A stretch of DNA of 40,791 bases from Methyloversatilis discipulorum (lineage in GTDB: Bacteria; Pseudomonadota; Gammaproteobacteria; Burkholderiales; Rhodocyclaceae), in contig NZ_JADMJL010000042.1 of the NCBI RefSeq assembly GCF_018780585.1, forward strand, positions 28,774 through 69,564, written 5' to 3'. Below, one piece after another: positions 1-7,157 of the stretch. The first letter of the stretch is position 1. Each line of letters starts with the position of its first letter. Both the position numbers and the translations under genes were made by a program. The notes beneath the pieces are model-generated. The model did no database searches, had not been told where the DNA came from, and saw only the letters and a program-made list of their open reading frames with translations.

Positions 1-1
1 T

Positions 2-15
2 AAGACCGCTCCTAC
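2..15 (-). repeat. REP-like element, copy A (cut by window edge)
   Basis: The first bases match the right half of the copy at 117-141, including the AAGACCGC arm and the TCCTAC tail. The left arm of the hairpin lies outside the window. It is in the same orientation as copy C. This is a partial match, so it is less certain than the two full copies. Confidence 0.5.
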
Positions 16-53
16 AGGAGGTGCGCTCGATCCGCCACCGAAGCCGTGATTCC

Positions 54-78
54 GTGGGAGGGGTCTTCTGACCCCGAC
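54..78 (+). repeat. REP-like element, copy B
   Basis: A GTGG head is followed by a hairpin GGGGTC-TTCT-GACCCC (60-75) and a CGAC tail. It is an inverted copy of the element at 117-141. The stem differs from that copy by a paired change, so base pairing is kept. The head plus palindrome layout is that of REP sequences mobilised by RAYT transposases. No RAYT gene is visible in this window. Confidence 0.7.
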
Positions 79-116
79 ATAAGCCTGTATCGGAGCCGGT
101 GGACTGCAACCGCTGC

Positions 117-141
117 GTCGCGGTCAGAAGACCGCTCCTAC
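117..141 (-). repeat. REP-like element, copy C
   Basis: Read on the minus strand this is GTAG, then GAG, then the hairpin GCGGTC-TTCT-GACCGC, then GAC. It is the inverted partner of the copy at 54-78. A further degenerate head-like stretch (GTGATCCGTGGG, 172-183) resembles the sequence just before copy B (46-58) but has no matching hairpin. Confidence 0.7.
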
Positions 142-231
142 GAGGGGACGCCTGACCGGTCGCCCCAGCCAGTGATCCGTGGGCGCGCCAGACCGGCTAC
201 TTGCGGCGTCCAGCACCGATGCGCAAGTCGA

Positions 232-251
232 GATAGTCCGTTCGGACTATC
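232..251. repeat. Perfect inverted repeat upstream of the ExbB-fusion operon
   Basis: GATAGTCCG and CGGACTATC face each other across a TT spacer, giving nine perfect base pairs. It lies about 75 bases before the chosen start of the first gene. The position and symmetry suit an operator, or a hairpin in the leader. The left half recurs as ATAGTCCGTTCGG at 6125-6137 and as ATAGTCCGTT at 27866-27875, both in or beside intergenic DNA. The function is unknown. Confidence 0.5.
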
Positions 252-325
252 CATCCCCATATTTCATGTCATGGCAAGGACACCTTGGGCCGCGAAAATC
301 CGGCCTGAAATTTTCCCTGCCTGCC

Positions 326-2002
326 ATGAAAAACATCCTTGCCCTCGGCGCCCTGCTGGCGCTTGCCCCTTCTTTTGCCAACGCCTGGTGGGATGAGGCG
401 TGGACCGCCCGCCGCACCATCACGCTCGACACCTCCGCCACCGGCGTGGCGATCACTGCGCCGCAGTCGGCGGTGCCGGTTGCGGTGCGGCTGCACAGCG
501 GCAATTTCGACTTCACCGCGGCGAAGGAAGACGGCTCTGACCTGCGTTTCGTCGCTGGCGATGACAAGACGGTGCTGAAGCACCACGTCGAGCGCTACGA
601 CAGCCTGAACGAACTGGCGGTCGTATGGGTGCAGGTGCCGCTGATTGCGCCGGGCCAGAGCACGACGCTGTATGCCTATTTCGGCAACGCCGCGGTCGGC
701 GGTACGCCGGACAGCAAGACCACCTGGGACGGCTCGACCGTCGGCGTGTGGCAGTTCGCCGAAGCGGCACCGCTGGCTGACGCGTCAGCCAGCGCACTGA
801 CCGCGACCGGCACTGTCACGCTGCAGAAAGCGGCGCTGCTGGGCGACGCGGCGATCTTCAACGGCGCCGCGCTGCGCGTGCCGGCCGCACCGCAGCTGGC
901 GACGTCCGCCGGCGGCGCGTGGACGATGTCGGCCTGGATCAAGCCGGCGGCGGCGCAGCAGGCCACGCTGTATGCGCAGGGCACGCTGACGGTGAAGGTC
1001 GAGGACAGCGCCTATGTGCTGAACGTCGGTGCCACCCGTGTGGCGGGCGGCGCACTGAAGCCGGGCGCCTGGCAGCACGTTGCGGCGACGGTCGGTGGCG
1101 GCAAGGCGACGCTCTATGTCGATGGTCAGCCGGTTGCTTCGGCCGATGCCACGCTGCCGGCCGAACAGGCCGAGGTGGTGATCGGTGACGCATACAGCGG
1201 CGAACTGGACGAGCTGCAACTGGCGAACACGGCGCGCAGCGCCGACTGGATCAAGCTGGCCGCGGCCGGCCAGGGCGCCGACGCGACCTTCGTGACGGTG
1301 CGCGAAGACGTGGCCGAAGGCGAAGAGGGCGGCCACAACTATTTCGGCATCCTGATCGACAACCTCACGGTCGACGCCTGGGTGGTCATCGTCATCCTCG
1401 CCGTCATGTTCGTCGTCAGCTGCTGGGTGATGATCGCCAAGGCCCTGCTGGTCGGCCGCATCGACGGCGACAACCGCGCCTTCCTGCAGCGCTTCCGCGG
1501 CGCCAGCACCGACTTCCTGAAGCTGGACCAGGGCGCCACGCACAAGAGCTCGTCGCTGTTCCGCCTGTACGGCGCCGGCCTGCGCGAGATCCGCAAGCGC
1601 TTCGACGCGCAGGGCGAGGCGGCCGGGCTGACCGGTGCATCGATGGACGCGATCAAGGCATCGATCGACGCCGATCTGGTGCGCGAGTCGCACAAGCTCA
1701 ATTCGCAGATGGTGCTGCTGACCATCGCCATTTCCGGCGGCCCCTTCCTCGGCCTGCTCGGCACCGTGGTCGGCGTCATGATCACCTTCGCCGCGATCGC
1801 CGCTGCAGGTGACGTGAACGTGAACGCCATCGCGCCGGGCATCGCCGCCGCGCTGCTGGCCACGGTGGCCGGCCTTGCCGTCGCCATTCCGGCGCTGTTC
1901 GGCTACAACTACCTCGCGTCGCGCATCAAGAACATCAGCGCCGACATGCAGATCTTCGTCGACGAGTTCATCACCCGCGTCGCCGAAGTTCACGGCCGAT
2001 AG
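326..2002 (+). CDS. DUF2341/LamG-like domain fused to ExbB/TolQ/MotA proton-channel subunit
   Basis: This 558-residue protein starts with a Sec signal peptide (residues 1-20, ending ANA before WW). The periplasmic part has a DUF2341-type segment (about 21-135) and a LamG/concanavalin-like segment (about 150-325, with WTMSAWIKP and GAWQHVAATV). A membrane segment (about 351-373), a cytoplasmic stretch and two further membrane segments (about 462-493 and 506-528, with GPFLGLLGTVVGVM) form an ExbB/TolQ core. ExbB proteins carry protons with ExbD to drive TonB-type transducers, and the two ExbD genes and the TonB-like gene directly downstream support that role. The lectin-like domain may sense or bind a glycan or protein in the periplasm, which is inference. 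The start was chosen for the signal peptide. The reading frame stays open upstream to 179, and no clear ribosome site precedes 326. Confidence 0.9.
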   Translation: MKNILALGALLALAPSFANAWWDEAWTARRTITLDTSATGVAITAPQSAVPVAVRLHSGNFDFTAAKEDGSDLRFVAGDDKTVLKHHVERYDSLNELAVVWVQVPLIAPGQSTTLYAYFGNAAVGGTPDSKTTWDGSTVGVWQFAEAAPLADASASALTATGTVTLQKAALLGDAAIFNGAALRVPAAPQLATSAGGAWTMSAWIKPAAAQQATLYAQGTLTVKVEDSAYVLNVGATRVAGGALKPGAWQHVAATVGGGKATLYVDGQPVASADATLPAEQAEVVIGDAYSGELDELQLANTARSADWIKLAAAGQGADATFVTVREDVAEGEEGGHNYFGILIDNLTVDAWVVIVILAVMFVVSCWVMIAKALLVGRIDGDNRAFLQRFRGASTDFLKLDQGATHKSSSLFRLYGAGLREIRKRFDAQGEAAGLTGASMDAIKASIDADLVRESHKLNSQMVLLTIAISGGPFLGLLGTVVGVMITFAAIAAAGDVNVNAIAPGIAAALLATVAGLAVAIPALFGYNYLASRIKNISADMQIFVDEFITRVAEVHGR

Positions 2003-2016
2003 GCACAGGCCCGCCC

Positions 2017-2427
2017 ATGTCCGCCGACGTCAAGGACGACAACCAGCCCTACGACGAAATCAACGTCACGCCGATGCTGGACCTGGCCTACGTGCTGCTG
2101 GTGGTGTTCATCATCATGACCACCGCCTCGGTGCAAGGCATCAAGGTCGAGGCGCCGCAGACGCAGACGGTGTCGTCGCTCGCCAAGCCGCAGACCAAGG
2201 CCATCACCATCACCGCCGCCGGCGACGTGTTCCTCGACGCCTACCCGGTCGACATGGCCACGCTCGAAGCGCGGCTCGGCCAGTACAAGAGCGCCAACCC
2301 GGCGCTGCCGGTGGTGCTCAAGGGCGACGCCGCCGCGCACTACGAGAAGGTGTCGGCAGTGCTGGAAATCTGCAAGCGGCTGGACATCACCGAAGTCGGG
2401 CTGGTGACCAAGAAGGTCGCCGGTTGA
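2017..2427 (+). CDS. exbD: ExbD/TolR family biopolymer transport protein (first copy)
   Basis: This 136-residue protein has a short cytoplasmic N-terminus and one membrane segment. The segment contains the family motif NVTPMLDLAYVLLVVF, with Asp22 at the position of the proton-carrying aspartate of ExbD. The rest is a periplasmic ExbD/TolR domain. It follows the ExbB fusion by 14 bases and precedes a second ExbD by 12 bases, so the genes are very likely co-transcribed. It should assemble with the ExbB fusion in the inner membrane. Confidence 0.93.
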   Translation: MSADVKDDNQPYDEINVTPMLDLAYVLLVVFIIMTTASVQGIKVEAPQTQTVSSLAKPQTKAITITAAGDVFLDAYPVDMATLEARLGQYKSANPALPVVLKGDAAAHYEKVSAVLEICKRLDITEVGLVTKKVAG

Positions 2428-2439
2428 GGATGCGCGCTC

Positions 2440-2844
2440 ATGCAGATTAATACAGAGGCGAAGCCCTACGACTCGATCAACGTGACGCCGATGCTGGATC
2501 TGGCCTACGTGCTGCTGGTCGTGTTCATCCTGATGACCACGGCCGGCGTGCAGGGCCTGACGATGACGCTGCCGAAGCCGTCGAACAAGCCGAGCACCGA
2601 ACAGCACGAAGTGAAGATCGTGCAGGTGATGGAAAGCGGCGCACTGATGGTCAATGGCGTCGGCGTCACGCTCGATCAGCTCGAAGGCCAGCTCAATGCG
2701 GCGCGCGCGCGCGATCCGAAGTTCAGCGTAATGATCCGTGGCGAGGCGCGCGCGCCTTACAACGGCGTCATCCAGGTGGTCGACCTGGTGAACCGCATGG
2801 GCATCGAGAACGTCGGCCTCATCACCTCGCGGATCGGTACCTGA
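2440..2844 (+). CDS. exbD: ExbD/TolR family biopolymer transport protein (second copy)
   Basis: This 134-residue paralogue of the preceding gene shares the N-terminal membrane motif almost exactly (NVTPMLDLAYVLLVVF, with Asp20 as the likely proton carrier). It diverges in the periplasmic domain. Both copies keep the membrane aspartate, so neither looks like a dead duplicate. ExbD works as a dimer, so a heterodimer is possible, which is inference. Its stop overlaps the start of the TonB-like gene by one base (TGATG). Confidence 0.93.
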   Translation: MQINTEAKPYDSINVTPMLDLAYVLLVVFILMTTAGVQGLTMTLPKPSNKPSTEQHEVKIVQVMESGALMVNGVGVTLDQLEGQLNAARARDPKFSVMIRGEARAPYNGVIQVVDLVNRMGIENVGLITSRIGT

Positions 2845-3542
2845 TGAGTGCGCTGGCCGAAGATTCCGTCGATCTGTCGCGCGGCGCGCGTGCGCTGCGT
2901 GTGGTCGCGCTGCTGGTCGGCATCGCGTTGCTGGTGGCGGCCGGAATGTGGCTGAAGGACCTGTTCTCGAAGCCCTCGGCGCCGACGCGACAGGTGACGA
3001 AGATATCCATCATTCCGGATACCCCGCCGCCTCCGCCGCCGAAGGAAGAGAAGCGGCCCGAGCCGCCGAAGGACATGAAGGAGGTGAAGGTCGAGCAGCC
3101 CAAGCCGGTCGAGGCGCCGCCGCAGCAGGCCGAACAGCTGAAGATGGAAGGCGCTGCGGGTGACGGCCCAAGTCCGTTCGCCGCTGGCAGCGTCACCAGC
3201 GAATACAAGGGCGGCGACGTCGGCACCACGATAGGCGGTGGTCCGGCCAAGCCCAACCGCATGCAGTACGCCTTCTTCACCAACGCACTGCAGCGCCACA
3301 TCCAGGAAGAGCTGGCGCGCAACCGCGACGTGAAGCTGCTCGATTACCGCGTCACCGTCGCCATCTGGCTGGGCCGCGATGGCAGCGTGCGGCGCGCCGA
3401 GCTGGTGGACAGCACCGGCGACGACAAGGCCGACGCCGCCCTGTCTGCCGCGCTGGCGCAGATGCGTGCCTTCCGCGACGCGCCGCCCTCTGACATGCCG
3501 CAGCCGATACGCCTGCGCATCACCAACCGGATGACCGGTTGA
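2844..3542 (+). CDS. TonB-like energy transducer
   Basis: This 232-residue protein has a cytoplasmic N-terminus, one membrane segment (about 14-36) and a proline/lysine/glutamate-rich periplasmic linker (about 50-95, starting PDTPPPPPP). A C-terminal domain of TonB/TolA type (about 145-230) contains VAIWLGRDGSVRRAELVDSTGD. That layout is typical of TonB, which spans the periplasm to energise outer-membrane partners. The usual YP motif of classical TonB C-terminal domains is not evident. The gene overlaps the upstream exbD by one base. No TonB-dependent receptor lies in this operon, so its partner is unclear. The porin downstream is the nearest outer-membrane candidate. Confidence 0.85.
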   Translation: MSALAEDSVDLSRGARALRVVALLVGIALLVAAGMWLKDLFSKPSAPTRQVTKISIIPDTPPPPPPKEEKRPEPPKDMKEVKVEQPKPVEAPPQQAEQLKMEGAAGDGPSPFAAGSVTSEYKGGDVGTTIGGGPAKPNRMQYAFFTNALQRHIQEELARNRDVKLLDYRVTVAIWLGRDGSVRRAELVDSTGDDKADAALSAALAQMRAFRDAPPSDMPQPIRLRITNRMTG

Positions 3543-3573
3543 GCACACCTACATACGACACTCCGGAACCGAA

Positions 3574-5238
3574 GTGATGAAGAAAGCCCTGCCCACGCTC
3601 GCGCTCGCCGCGCTGTTCGCACTGCCCGCGCAGGCGAATGAAGGCGCATCGATCGACACCCTGCGCCAGACCACGATGAACCTGATCGACGCGCTGGTCG
3701 ATACCGGCGTGCTCACCCGAGAAAAAGCCGACGAACTGATCAAGGCGGCCGAAGCCAAGGCCGCGAAGACTGCGGCGAAAGCGAAGAAGGACAGCACCGT
3801 GCGCGTGCAGTACGTGCCGGAATCGGTGAAGGCGGAAATACGTGAACAACTGAAGCAGGAAGTGCTGGCCCAGGCACGCACCGAAGGCTGGGCGGCGCCG
3901 AACGCGATTCCGGAGTGGACGGAGCGGATCAAGATCGAGGGCGATCTGCGGGTACGTTATCAGGAGGATCGCCTCGGCGACGACAACACTGGAACGCTGG
4001 GGCTGACGGGCTTGCATCCCGGTGCCACGGGCGCAGTTCAGGACTATCCCTTCGTCACCCGGAATCCAGCGGGTTCGGAGGTCGATTCGAATGGCATTCC
4101 GGTGAACAACGTCGAAGAAGATCTGAACAGGCTGCGCGTTCGTGCGCGACTTGGGGTGCTCGCGAAGATCAATGATTCGGTCAGCGCCGGTGTCCGGGTG
4201 GCGACGGGTAATCGCGAAGATCGGGTGTCCACCAATCAGACGCTCGGCAACAATTTCAACAAGTACAACTTCCTTGTTGATCGCGCTTACATAAAGCTCG
4301 ATCCGGTCGAGTGGTTCAGTGCCTCGGGTGGCCGCATCCCCAATCCATGGTTCAACACCGACCTCGTCTGGGACGAAGACCTCAACTTCGAAGGTGTCGC
4401 AGCGACTCTTCGCGACGTAAGACCGACATCGTCGTTGCGTCCTTTCGCGACCGCAGGCTGGTTCCCCTTGCGCGCCGATTCGCCGCCCTCGGCCGACAAG
4501 CGCTGGTTGGCGGGGGTGCAGCTCGGTGCCGACTATGACCTGAGCAGCCAGACCCGACTGCGTATCGGGCTTGCGAAGTTCCGTTACGGCAATCTCGAGG
4601 GCCGGGTACAGAGTTTCAACCCGAACACTTTGCTACCCGATGCCGACTACGGTCGCTATGCGTATGAAAGCGGCTTCCGAGCAAAGGGCAACACTGTCTT
4701 CAAGACCAATGATCCGGTAAACGACACATCGAACAGCGTGCCGAACTGGGGCTTGGCCTCCAAATTCGAACCCTGGGTGTTGACGGTCGCGGCCGATCTC
4801 GCCCACTACGATCCGGTTCACGTACTGCTGACGGCCGAGTATGTGAAGAACTCCGGCTTTGACCGCGCCGATATCCTGCGTCGGACCGGTCTTGCGCTGA
4901 CCGATGGGGACGATACCGCCTATCACCTTCGACTGCAGGTCGGGATGCCGTCAGTGCGTCTGTCCAACGATTGGCAGGTCTTCGCGTCATACAAGTACAT
5001 CGGTTCAGACGCCGTGGTCGACGCCTTTACCGATTCCGACTTCGGCCTCGGCGGAACGAACCTCAAGGGCTTCGTCATAGGCGGCAGCTACGGCGTGTAT
5101 CGCGATACGGCGGTCGGCCTTCGCTGGTACTCCGCGCAGAACATCGATTCGATGACCTACCTGACGCAGAACGCATCGATCATTGGTCAGCGCTTCAAGG
5201 TCGACACGCTGATGCTCGACATGAACGTGAGGTTCTGA
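3574..5238 (+). CDS. Putative outer-membrane porin with N-terminal coiled-coil
   Basis: This 554-residue protein has a signal peptide (residues 1-21, ending AQA). Next come an Ala/Lys-rich helical segment (about 25-105) and then a long region of alternating beta strands that begins near WTERIKIEGDLRVRYQ. It ends in MNVRF, and a terminal Phe is the usual signal for barrel insertion by BAM. It resembles the 'putative porin' family, in which an N-terminal helix or coiled-coil precedes the barrel. It lies 31 bases after the TonB-like gene and overlaps the next gene by one base. The substrate is unknown. No classical TonB box or plug domain was seen, so it is not an ordinary TonB-dependent receptor. 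Confidence 0.85.
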   Translation: MMKKALPTLALAALFALPAQANEGASIDTLRQTTMNLIDALVDTGVLTREKADELIKAAEAKAAKTAAKAKKDSTVRVQYVPESVKAEIREQLKQEVLAQARTEGWAAPNAIPEWTERIKIEGDLRVRYQEDRLGDDNTGTLGLTGLHPGATGAVQDYPFVTRNPAGSEVDSNGIPVNNVEEDLNRLRVRARLGVLAKINDSVSAGVRVATGNREDRVSTNQTLGNNFNKYNFLVDRAYIKLDPVEWFSASGGRIPNPWFNTDLVWDEDLNFEGVAATLRDVRPTSSLRPFATAGWFPLRADSPPSADKRWLAGVQLGADYDLSSQTRLRIGLAKFRYGNLEGRVQSFNPNTLLPDADYGRYAYESGFRAKGNTVFKTNDPVNDTSNSVPNWGLASKFEPWVLTVAADLAHYDPVHVLLTAEYVKNSGFDRADILRRTGLALTDGDDTAYHLRLQVGMPSVRLSNDWQVFASYKYIGSDAVVDAFTDSDFGLGGTNLKGFVIGGSYGVYRDTAVGLRWYSAQNIDSMTYLTQNASIIGQRFKVDTLMLDMNVRF

Positions 5239-5927
5239 TGATGGCGCGCATTGTTTTCAGTCTGCTGCTGCTCGCGCTGGGTTGTGGCGGCGCGCTTGCG
5301 CAGTCGAAGCCCTCGCGCGAGGAAGAGCAGCTGCGGCGTCTTCGAGGGCAAGCGCAGCAACTGCAGCAGGCGCTTGGAGCCGAGCGTCAGGCGAGACAGA
5401 GCGCCGAACTCGAATTGCAGTCACTCAAGCTTGGTCAGGGCGCAGAACTCGAACAGCTCCGATCGGAGATCAATGCCTCGAAAGGGGTGGCAGGGCGAGC
5501 ACGCAGGCAGGTCGACAAGCTGGAGACGGATCTTGTGGCGGAGCGCGAGGCGCGTGACGCCCTCATGCGCCAGATGGAGGCGCTTCAGGCACGCCTCGAC
5601 GCGCGCGAGCGCGATCTGCATTCCGCGCGGGATGCGCTTGCCCGTACCGAGGGCGATCTTGGCGCGAGCCGCGCCAAAGCGGGCGCTCTTGACGAACGTC
5701 TTGGCCAGTGCCAGCGGGACAACGTGGCGCTTTATCGCACCGGAATCGAGGTGCTTGATCACTACGGCAAGCAGACGCTGGGTGACCGCATCGGCTTGGC
5801 GGAGCCGTTCTCCCAGACCGCGCGGGTAAGACTCGAGAACCTGATCGAAAAGTGGCGCGATCGCCTCGATCAGTCGGCAGGCCTGGTGGGAGATACGCCG
5901 GACGGTCGCGAGCAAAGTCGTCAATAG
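5238..5927 (+). CDS. Periplasmic coiled-coil protein of unknown function
   Basis: This 229-residue protein starts with a signal peptide (about 1-22, ending ALA). Residues about 27-165 are a long heptad-rich coiled coil (EEEQLRRLRGQAQQLQQAL and onward). A short C-terminal segment (about 170-215) has a Cys and the pattern CQRDNVALYRTGIEVLDHY, then EPFSQTARVRLENL. I do not recognise a named family. Its start overlaps the porin stop (TGATG), and a second ATG follows at once at 5241. As last gene of the ExbB-ExbD-TonB-porin operon it may be a periplasmic spacer or scaffold, which is inference. Confidence 0.8.
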   Translation: MMARIVFSLLLLALGCGGALAQSKPSREEEQLRRLRGQAQQLQQALGAERQARQSAELELQSLKLGQGAELEQLRSEINASKGVAGRARRQVDKLETDLVAEREARDALMRQMEALQARLDARERDLHSARDALARTEGDLGASRAKAGALDERLGQCQRDNVALYRTGIEVLDHYGKQTLGDRIGLAEPFSQTARVRLENLIEKWRDRLDQSAGLVGDTPDGREQSRQ

Positions 5928-6261
5928 GTCATCCGAAGGGCATTTGTGCTTACGGTCACCAGATGAGGACTACGTGGTGACGACGCGCACGCGCGGTTCC
6001 CGGTGGAGGAACCATTGCCGACTGAGCCGTATGGACTACGTTTCGTGCCGCCGCCTGAAACAAATTCGTCACCTCGCCCCGCTAACTTCGGTATCGCAAT
6101 AACGGACGGTTTTCTTTACACCACATAGTCCGTTCGGCTCATCGCATCGGGTTTGCTCGCTTCAGCGGATGTAACTCGAACTGCTCACCATCTACCTGCT
6201 TCCTCGTGGAGCGGTGACGGTCTCTGACCCAACCCACGTAACCCCATTACAGGAGAAGTCC
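5928..6261. other. Intergenic region before the PEP-CTERM gene
   Basis: No open frame with coding character was seen in these 334 bases. GGACTACGT occurs twice (5967-5975 and 6033-6041). ATAGTCCGTTCGG (6125-6137) carries the opposite-strand half-site and matches the inverted repeat at 232-251. A weak sigma-54-like pattern (TGG, then ten bases, then GC within CATTGCC) lies at 6004-6019. Sigma-54 control of PEP-CTERM genes is known in some bacteria, but this match is poor. A ribosome site AGGAGA (6251-6256) sits just before the next ATG. Confidence 0.4.
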
Positions 6262-7095
6262 ATGTTCAAAACCAAACTGCTGGCAGTCGCCGTTGCGATG
6301 ACCGCCATGGCCGGTGTCGCGGAAGCCCGCATCACCAACGGTCAAGGTGCGCCGATCGATGGAAATTCGGAACTCGTGTTCTCGGCATGGGACAGCGTCG
6401 CAGGCGTTGGCTACACCTTCGACGTCGCCACCACCGACCGCCTGAACAACTACGTGTCGGCCACCACGTCGACGCTGACCGCCGGCTCGACGATTTCGAC
6501 CGTCAAGAACACCCCCCTTGATGGCATTTTCCTCGACGTCGCGCTGCCGTCGTTCGCGTCCTTTCTGTCGAAGTCGAGCGGCTCCGTCATGTGGAATCTG
6601 ATGGCAGGTGACGCGGCCGGCACGGATCGCTTTCTGGTGACCTTCTCCGTTGATACGTCGGGTGCAATCAACTTTGCAGCTTTCAACGATATTGGTACGC
6701 GGTTCGATTCCTACATTGGTGCCGTCAATGGTAAGGGTACCCATTTGGGTACGAACGATGCTTTCGACGGATATGCAGAGACCGTGGCTGCTGATGGCGT
6801 TGCATATGCCGGCACGATGGGATCCAACTTCCAAGGTATCGCTGGCTTCAACGGCTCGACCGCAGCTGGGCTCGGCGAGGCAATGGATCTGAACGTGTTC
6901 TACGGTTCGTCGTCGATCGCGCCGACCGCGAAGTCCTTCGTGACCAAGGAGGGCCTGCAGATCGTCGCCCGCACCTACATGGCGGAAGACGGCTATCGCC
7001 TTCAGATTTCCGCGGTACCCGAGCCCGAAACCTACGCGATGCTGCTGGCCGGCCTCGGTCTGATCGGCGCAGCCGCCCGTCGTCGTCGCGCCTGA
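6262..7095 (+). CDS. PEP-CTERM sorting domain protein
   Basis: This 277-residue exported protein has an N-terminal signal peptide (about 1-22, ending AEA). Its body is rich in Ser, Thr, Gly and Asp. The C-terminus carries a full PEP-CTERM tripartite signal: VPEPETYAMLLAG, a hydrophobic stretch and the basic tail ARRRRA. Such proteins are cut and sorted by an exosortase, usually to the cell surface or an exopolysaccharide matrix. No exosortase gene is in the window, so it must be elsewhere. The ATG at 6262 was chosen because AGGAGA lies six bases upstream and the signal peptide starts there, although the frame is open to 6214. Confidence 0.9.
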   Translation: MFKTKLLAVAVAMTAMAGVAEARITNGQGAPIDGNSELVFSAWDSVAGVGYTFDVATTDRLNNYVSATTSTLTAGSTISTVKNTPLDGIFLDVALPSFASFLSKSSGSVMWNLMAGDAAGTDRFLVTFSVDTSGAINFAAFNDIGTRFDSYIGAVNGKGTHLGTNDAFDGYAETVAADGVAYAGTMGSNFQGIAGFNGSTAAGLGEAMDLNVFYGSSSIAPTAKSFVTKEGLQIVARTYMAEDGYRLQISAVPEPETYAMLLAGLGLIGAAARRRRA

Positions 7096-7115
7096 TTGCG
7101 CTCCAGTCTGAATCC

Positions 7116-7137
7116 GGCGGGTGCGTCTGCGCCCGCC
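7116..7137 (+). other. Intercistronic hairpin without U-tract
   Basis: GGCGGG pairs with CCCGCC, and the inner TGC and GCG arms extend the stem to nine pairs with one wobble and a GTCT loop. No T run follows, so it is not a typical terminator. It could protect the upstream transcript or reduce readthrough between the PEP-CTERM gene and the next gene. Confidence 0.45.
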
Positions 7138-7157
7138 TCACCCGAAAGGATGTCTGA

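Noticed and set aside
1-190. CRISPR array
   Set aside because: The repeats are inverted, few and form internal hairpins with unequal spacing, unlike direct CRISPR repeats. No cas gene is present.
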